From Amoebophrya sp. AT5.2 (taxonomy: Eukaryota; Sar; Dinophyceae; Syndiniales; Amoebophryaceae): DNA of 11,552 bases. This document shows positions 1 to 6,200 of this stretch, in pieces (within the stretch, counting starts at the first letter, position 1; each line of letters opens with the position of its first letter). A program made the translations under genes and the position numbers. A model generated the notes under the pieces. It saw only the letters and a program-made list of their open reading frames with translations, did no database searches and was not told where the DNA came from. The stretch is from NCBI GenBank assembly GCA_005223375.1, contig RXOD01006031.1, positions 1 to 11,552 of the forward strand, given 5' to 3'.

Positions 1-1
1 C

Positions 2-1105
2 GGGGAGCGCAACTGCCTCTACAGCTACGTGCAGCCGCGGCCGTATCCGCAGATGGAAAACGTGAAGGGGCAGCGGCTCACGTGGCTCCCCACGGAATTG
101 AGCAAGGCGTTTTCGGGGAAGGGCGTCTGGCAGAAGCGCAGCTCGCTCGACCACAGCAAGCTGCAGCCGGGCTGGCCGCTGATCCAGTTTCTGTACGAGG
201 ACAGCGTCACGCGGAGCTACTACCTGTACAACCTGGAGAAGCTGGTCGGGGAGAAGCCCTGCAAGTTCACGTGGCTGGCCGACACGAGCCGGTTCGCGGA
301 GCGGTGCGACCTGACGCAGAACGGGCAGGTGGACTTCCACGAAGGCCACGCGCAGTTCGCGCTCGCGAAGTTGGCGGCCGTGGGTCGCGGGTCGCTGCAC
401 TGGGAGGAGGTGCTCTCAAACCTCGTGTCCAAGAACCACGTCCCGGCGGGGCTGCTGCGGAAGGACGTGCTGATGAAGCAGGTGGACTTTTACGTGAATT
501 TCCTGAAGCCGTACATTGGGGGCGAGTCGCGGGACATGGAGAAGGAGCTGGAGGAAGAAACGGAGGAGCTCGAGAAAGCGGCGGAGGAAGAGGAGCAGGA
601 AGAGGCGAAAATCGTGAGCGGGTTGTTTTCCGACGTCGTGGCGGAGGTGACCGGAAAGGACAGCGGCGTAGTGGCGGTGGCTACAAGTACTGCGGGGGGT
701 GGTGCTACGCAGGCGGCGGCGACGGAGGAGGAGACTCAGAGTGCCGAAAACGCGAACGCGATTAAGGTTGTGTTCGCTGACGAGGAGGTGGATGGAAGTG
801 ACGGCGACAAGGAAAGTGATTCCACGCAGACCGCGGGAACCCCTGCGACGGCTACGGAGGAAGGCACGGTGGCAGAATTCTTGAGCTTCGAGGCGGCGGC
901 TACAGTAACGGACGAGAACGGGACCGCGACGGAAGAATCACTCACGGAAAAGGACGAGAAGGAGAAGGAAAAAGCCGCGAAGACGCCTGCGGACTTCTTC
1001 AAACTGGGGGTGAAGGCGCTACGGAGGCAGCTGCTCTATCGAGTGAAAGTGGTCACCGACGGAGTCAAGGTGCTCATTAAGAAGGAACAGAAGAAGCGGA
1101 ACTGA
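2..1105 (+). CDS. Unrecognised protein, 5' partial, EF-hand-like loop and acidic low-complexity tail
   Basis: The frame is open from the first complete codon at base 2 to a TGA at 1103-1105, so the gene begins before the window and about 367 residues are visible. I do not recognise the family. The first ~170 visible residues look globular (aromatic-rich, with many Tyr and Trp). They include one 12-residue loop of EF-hand pattern at 308-343. From about base 530 the protein becomes a charged Glu/Lys helix-like stretch (Glu-rich, possible coiled coil), then an Ala/Thr/Glu low-complexity region. It ends in a basic segment (ALRRQLLYRVKVV and a KKEQKKRN end). No signal peptide can be judged because the N-terminus is missing, and no convincing membrane segment is seen. 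The ATG at 53 is internal to the open frame and is unlikely to be the start, because coding character continues upstream of it. The next gene on the same strand is about 2 kb away. I am fairly sure that it is coding and unsure of its function. Confidence 0.75.
   Translation, partial: GERNCLYSYVQPRPYPQMENVKGQRLTWLPTELSKAFSGKGVWQKRSSLDHSKLQPGWPLIQFLYEDSVTRSYYLYNLEKLVGEKPCKFTWLADTSRFAERCDLTQNGQVDFHEGHAQFALAKLAAVGRGSLHWEEVLSNLVSKNHVPAGLLRKDVLMKQVDFYVNFLKPYIGGESRDMEKELEEETEELEKAAEEEEQEEAKIVSGLFSDVVAEVTGKDSGVVAVATSTAGGGATQAAATEEETQSAENANAIKVVFADEEVDGSDGDKESDSTQTAGTPATATEEGTVAEFLSFEAAATVTDENGTATEESLTEKDEKEKEKAAKTPADFFKLGVKALRRQLLYRVKVVTDGVKVLIKKEQKKRN
308..343 (+). other. EF-hand-like calcium-binding loop inside the first gene
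   Basis: The 12 residues DLTQNGQVDFHE fit the EF-hand loop pattern. Asp is at position 1, Thr at 3, Asn at 5, Gly at 6, a hydrophobic Val at 8, Asp at 9 and Glu at 12. Flanking residues (FAERC before, GHAQFALAKL after) could form the two helices. Thr at position 3 is less usual than Asp/Asn, and no paired second loop is visible, so this may be a lone or degenerate EF-hand or a coincidence. Confidence 0.45.
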
Positions 1106-1581
1106 GCCGCTCAGTTTGTACGCGAAGTAATCTTCACGAAAACGAATGCATGGAGACCCGCTTCGCCCGGCGGCGATTGGGCGCATGCGACTGTGCGATA
1201 AAATCATTGCAGAGTCCTGCATAGAAACACACGAAAGTCAGTACATTCCTCATGATTCAACTTCTCTATTGGCTGTTTTGCCTCCACGATGAACGGTCTG
1301 AGCTTATCTATCATGCACAGCACACCCACACGAGACTAAGGAGCTGCTTCAATGCTTCTCTCGGCAGTCAACACAATTTTACGGCATTAGCCGAAAGGAA
1401 TTGACATCGTGCCAGAATCCTTAGCCATGAGCATAATCACTCGCAAACCTGGGGGGGCACGCCCACACACATTTTTGCATTTACCTCCGCTGCTTGCGCT
1501 TGGATTGGTGTGCCTCTATGTCCTGCAAGGGTCGGTTACACTTACGTCCTGTTGGAGCCCGAGGCACGAGTGCCAGCAGCC

Positions 1582-1757
1582 ATTCATTTTGATTCTGCAG
1601 AAGACGCACACACACACACACACACAATTGAAAAATTGTTCCGTGGGCCGAAAATACGCCTGTGTAGATATTCATTAATTTTGATTCTGCATCTGCAGAA
1701 GACACACACACACAATTGAAAAATTGTTCCGTGGGCCGAAAATACGCCTGTGTAGAT
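1582..1757 (+). repeat. Tandem 88-bp duplication with CA microsatellite and GNRA hairpin
   Basis: Two adjacent units, 1582-1669 and 1670-1757, are each 88 bp and nearly identical. Each has ATTCATT..TTTTGATTCTGC, then AGAAGAC, a (CA)n run, ACAATTGAAAAATTGT, and a shared 32-bp block ending in GCCTGTGTAGAT. The equal lengths hide compensating differences: the first has a longer CA run (to about 1626), while the second has an extra CTGCAT and TAAT near its start. The core ACAATT-GAAA-AATTGT (1624-1639 and 1712-1727) is a perfect 6-bp stem with a GAAA tetraloop if transcribed. The duplication is visible directly, but its function is unknown. Confidence 0.9.
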
Positions 1758-1801
1758 GAAGTACAGCACCTGTGAGCTTCTGCATAAGAGACACTCTACT
1801 T

Positions 1802-1852
1802 CACACAACTACACAATTCTATGGACTGAAAGTAACGCGCCAGTGTAGGAAG
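1802..1852 (+). repeat. Diverged third copy of the 88-bp repeat, 3' half
   Basis: After a 44-bp gap the pattern recurs in decayed form. CACACAA..ACACAATT is followed by CTATGGACTGAAAGTAACGC and CAGTGTAGGAAG, which line up with CCGTGGGCCGAAAATACGCC and TGTGTAGATGAAG of the intact units at roughly three quarters identity. An even weaker echo (TATGG, GAAAG, GCCAGTG) lies at about 1929-1959. The alignment was made by eye, so the weaker echo may be chance. Confidence 0.45.
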
Positions 1853-2572
1853 GATAATCGTGACAGCCTGCGCTGAAAAAACGCAGCGATGGCGAGCGAA
1901 AGATGAGGCCGATACCAGAAGTCCGCCGATATGGTAGTGTGAAAGAAAACAAGCCAGTGGCCGTGAGTCTGTATCCGATGCAGACCTGGTTGACCCGAAT
2001 CATGAAGTAGTGTTCGGCTCTGCTTGTGCTTTCTATGTTCTACTATACGCGCGCGCGCCGATGCACATCACTTCGCGCTCACTTGTTTCAGCAAGGCTCC
2101 CTCCTGTTGCTCCCGTGAAATCGAATAGAACCGATGCGGCCTGTGAGATCTTCAAGGCCTAGGTAGATCCAACATCTGCATGAACAGAAATTTAAAAAAA
2201 GTCTCGGCACGACGACGAGGACGAGAAATTTGAGGAAATAGCACCACTCATTTGCCGCGTGACGTCGAGGATCTTCGGAATATGGAAATCTTGCGTGACT
2301 GCGCGCCGCCCAAATGCACCGGCGTGATCCCATCTATCGTGCTCCGCGAGACGAGATCTTCGTGTCTTCCTCCGTATTCTGTTTTCCAAGAACAAGATCT
2401 CTTTTGATCCAGAGGCTCTAGCTCGTCGTGCAGCTGGAGTTGCAGCCCTCAGGCTCTCCAAGCCTTTTCGTGGTCTACTGACTTGCTTCTAAAATTTATC
2501 TGTGAAGCTTTCTGCACTACAACGACATCCACGCGCAGCGACGACACCGACAACGAGGTAGGTAGAGATACC

Positions 2573-2924
2573 GTAAGTGAAGCAGAGTTCGAACTAACGA
2601 AACCGACCGCGCGTATGTTTCGCAGTAAGTTGTAGACAAGTACGACGCAAACGCATCATCAATCGCATCCATTCTGCGCAACTTCCTTCAATGTAGCAGA
2701 CGAGCCTTCGCGACTGAGTTGAATCGCGTCGTTTGTAGTCCACCTGTATGCAGAGTTCTGGATGAGTACAGGCTTAGGATGCTCTCTACGAAGCGAAGCT
2801 CTCGGGTTAACTACTACAGTCAAGCGATCCCATCTGCAGAAAATGTGCGCGGGCGCGTGACTGTCTCCATCTATGAATGAACTAATCGTGAAGATCTGTC
2901 ATCTTCTTTATCTTTTTGTTCTAG
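2573..2924 (+). other. Possible 5'UTR intron of the oxygenase gene
   Basis: A consensus-like donor GTAAGT at 2573 and a very good acceptor at 2923-2924 (pyrimidine tract TTCTTTATCTTTTTG, then TTCTAG) could bound a 352-bp intron just upstream of the ATG at 3097. An alternative donor GTAGGT lies at 2558. The coding introns of this gene do not use GTAAGT, and there is no reading frame to test the phase, so this remains a guess. Confidence 0.3.
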
Positions 2925-3096
2925 TCGCGCGAATCGAAACAAGAAAACCTGTACTACACGACACGACACACAGGGGAACGAGCACTTCAGAAGGGTGTTG
3001 ATCTCGCTGATTCAGAAATCGAATCGAGCACGCGGGAACGACTTTCTTACCCATCCAGGCCGGACCCGGAGCAGAGCTGCCCGATCAACGGATCGG

Positions 3097-3293
3097 ATGG
3101 GGACCAAAGAACCGCAGGGCAGCGTCGTCGCTGACGGCTCGGAGGGGGACCGTACTCTGTCAACGAAAGCGGACGACGACAGCACGAAGGTGGGCCTCAC
3201 CGTCACCTCCCTCCAAGGGCCGACCGACCTCGAAGACACCCACGAGGCCGACACTAACGACACCCGCGAAGAGGACAACGGCAGCGATGCGGG
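3097..3293 (+). CDS. Oxygenase gene exon 1
   Basis: This exon starts at ATG 3097 (MGTKEPQGSV), the only ATG in this frame before the donor. The frame is open 34 codons upstream to 2995 without another ATG, so an upstream exon is not excluded. It encodes 65 acidic, Thr/Asp-rich, probably disordered residues plus 2 nt. It ends GATGCGGG before GTAAAA, leaving phase 2. Confidence 0.6.
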
Positions 3294-6200
3294 GTAAAAA
3301 GCATTTGCTTTTGCACAACTAAAGATTGATACAGCCAATCAATGTGATGTGCTTTTCTACATACTCGTCTGATTCAATTCTAGGTCTTCCCCGAAGCAGC
3401 TCGTGGAGGCTGAGGAGCGGTGCGAGAGCATTCCGCCCCCTCCGCCGCCGGAGGACGAGGAGCAGCACTGTCCCCAGACGGGGAACGCCCCCGTCCAGAC
3501 AGTGGCTCCCAGCGCCCAGACAACTGCAGCGGGGGCTCCTTTGGTGGAAGTAAACGGCTCCTTCTTCGTGCCCGTGCCGGCGACGAGCGACCACGTGCAG
3601 CGCCGAGGACTGCAACCGAGCGGGATCGAAGTGAATGGGATGATGGTATACAGCCGGGAAGTTGTGTACGGTAACGGTCGCGAGGCAGCCTACAACGAAA
3701 CCACCTGGCCAGCGCACGCCCACCCCCAGCAGAGCGGGGGGTCTTGCAGTGCGGGGAGCGGGGGTCCGGGACCCGCTTCTTCCACGGGAATGATGGTACC
3801 ACCGATGCCATCCCTTTTTTTATCGACTGAAAAACCGATTTCGCTGCTCGACTGCAGTGGCACGCCACGACCTCTTCCGAGGACGAGAGATACTTTCTTT
3901 AAAAAAGTACTTTACCTACTTACCACCACAGGATCACTCGTCTTCGCGGTCTAATATGCTGTATTCGTACGGTTCGCACCCCTCAATCTCAAACCCACGC
4001 TCCGAGCACGACCAGCTGAATTCCACGTTGAGCAGTGGCATCAGCCTGCGCAGCGCGGGATCCGAGATGAGCCTGCGGGACAAGATCGCGTCTGCGCAGG
4101 GGGCCGGCTACGTAAAGAACACGCTCATGGCGGACCCGAACGTCCAGAAGAACGGCCTCATGCTGGACGCCGAGACGTACGACAAGATCTTCGGCAGCCT
4201 CGTCATCGATCGCGGGGCAAACAGCAGCGCGGTTGTAGAAGATGATGGGGCCCATCATGCTCGGGATCAGGAGCACGGAGCGGACGTCGCGGAGGCCGCT
4301 GCGGCTCTCGACGTTGCGGGGGCCGCTGCGGACGGGGGTGTAGGTAGTTGCGGGGCGCCGGAGGGGGATGTACATGTACATGTAGCTGCGGAGAGTGAAA
4401 CGGCTACTGTTCCTGCAGCGGAAGCGGAAGATTCCTCCGCTGCGGGGGGCGCCGGCGGCACGGGCGCGGGCGGAACAGGTGACGCAACTGCGGGCGGGGA
4501 CGAGGTCATAGTGCAGGGGGCTGCGCTGGAAAATGCAGCTGCGGCGGCCAGCGCGAGCGCAAAGAAGGATCCCCAGGGCGGAAAATCTGCGTCGCGGAAG
4601 AATAGCGCGACCATCTCTACTTCGACGGCGGCTGGTCGCGGGACCGCCTCGGGTCTGGGGAAGGACCACTCAGCGGCTGCCCAGTCCGCAAAGCGGGGCC
4701 AAGACCTCCGAAAGCGGTCAAACCGCAGCGGGGCAGCGAAGCCGGCCGGCAACGCTCCCAAGCAGCACAGCAAGGCCGAACGCTCCGAAGCAGCACAACA
4801 GGGCATCTCCTCTACCTCACCTGTGCACCAGCTGCCGCCGGATGCAACGCTAGCCGCCGCTACATCCCCCGCACACCAACAAGCGGCCACGAAGCTCGGA
4901 GCGGTGGGGGACGGCTTGCAGCAGGAACAAAAAAATGCTGATGCGGACCTCAGTGCAATGAACCGATCGAGCACGGGAGCCGCGATTGCGGGCACCACGG
5001 ACGCGAGCGGGTGCTGGTACCCACCGGCCGCATCAAGCCAAATGTTCTGGGCAGACGCGACCGCACTGGGGCTGCCCGGCGGCGGTGCGGCCGCGGTGTT
5101 CGTCGGGGATGCAGGAAGCGGGCTGTGTGCGGGAAACTCCTTGGCACCGCTGATGGGCTCTGCTGCGAGTGGGGGAGGGGGGAGCATGACGACCATGTGC
5201 ATGTTCCAGCCTGGTGGTATTGATGGTGAAGTTGTTTGCTGCAATAAATATGAGATAGGCAGGGGGAGACTTTTGGGGTCGCACGCGCAGCGAATATTGT
5301 ATTGCTGGTGTGCTGCGTGCCAAGAAGATGCATTCATAGAAGAGCAAGTATTTAGTATAGTACCTAATGCCTAGTAGGAGGTTTCGTTCCGATGAAGTGA
5401 AACGGCAATCAGTCGTAAATTCAATCAACCAGGTAATATGATGGGCGTTGGGAATAGTTTCGAGCCGGCTGGCAGTAGTGCAGCGCTGCGGGGCACTAGC
5501 GGCGGGCCGTGGAACCAGTGTCAGGGCTACCAGACGTGGAATCCCGGACGCAGTGCGGGATCATGGAACAACCGGGGCGGATATGGCGGCGGCGGCAAGG
5601 GTGCGGCCACCCCGAAGGGTCACAGCCACTGGCTCCAGCAGCGTATGGGAGGAGGTGCTGCTGGCGGGCCCGGCAACAAAAGCGCGTCTTCCGCGACGAC
5701 GCCTGCTGCAGCTGCCAACAGCGCAAACACGAATACGAAGAATACGAATACGAAGAATAGTACGAGTACGAGTACGCCGAGTACGAACGCTACTACCTCC
5801 TCGTCCGGCGCGTCCGCGAAAGGGGCGTCCGCCAGCACGACGCCCAGCGCCACGCGGACGCCGAGCTACAATAGTGGAGGCAGCGCCGCCGCGACCGCGG
5901 GAGCAACGAGCGGTAAGCAGCACGGGGGTGGTGCTACCACTAATGGCAGCTACCGCGGTACCGGTAGCGGTACCTCCGGGGGCGGCGCGGCGAGTCGTGG
6001 GGCGGGAGGGCACCACGGTGGAGAAAGCTACAACAGCAACTTTTACAGCAGCGGCAGTTGCGGGCAGTTCATCGGCGCGGGACCGGGGAGCGACTGCTAC
6101 TACACCTTCAACTCCTCGTCGGCAACTCCTGGCGGCGGATTCCAGATCTTGTCCGGCGGCCCGCAGACATCCGGCAAGCGAAATTGGAACAGCAGCAGAT

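Larger units (their letters stand above)
1106..3096. other. Long non-coding spacer between first and second genes
   Basis: About 2 kb follow the TGA of the first gene with no open frame that looks coding. All frames longer than 60 codons here are short, lack family resemblance and overlap repeats. Base composition is clearly more AT-rich than in the flanking genes. The part from about 1580 to 1960 holds a tandem repeat cluster. Around 2044-2058 there is a 15-bp alternating purine/pyrimidine run (TATA then CGCGCGCG), prone to Z-DNA. The last 500 bp should hold the promoter and 5'UTR of the next gene, including a possible UTR intron. I found no tRNA, rRNA or spliceosomal RNA signature by eye, and none of the TATA-like stretches is convincing. 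Confidence 0.6.

Noticed and set aside
82..765. Plus-strand 227-codon alternative frame in the first gene
   Set aside because: It is Arg/Gly/Ala-rich shadow sequence, while the chosen frame has balanced composition and stays open from the window edge to 1105.
1409..1808. Short frames over the CA repeats on both strands
   Set aside because: They are created by THTHTH/VCVCVC runs of the microsatellite and have no coding character.
1582..1852. CRISPR-like array
   Set aside because: The units are directly adjacent without unique spacers, are few, and contain CA microsatellites; the surrounding genes are eukaryotic.
2585..2605. TTCGAAC resembling a tRNA T-loop
   Set aside because: No matching A box, anticodon arm or acceptor stem could be built around it.
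4267..5337. Minus-strand open frame of 356 codons
   Set aside because: It lies wholly opposite exon 3, is Ala/Pro/Ser-rich with no family resemblance, and is the expected antisense shadow of a GC-rich low-complexity exon.
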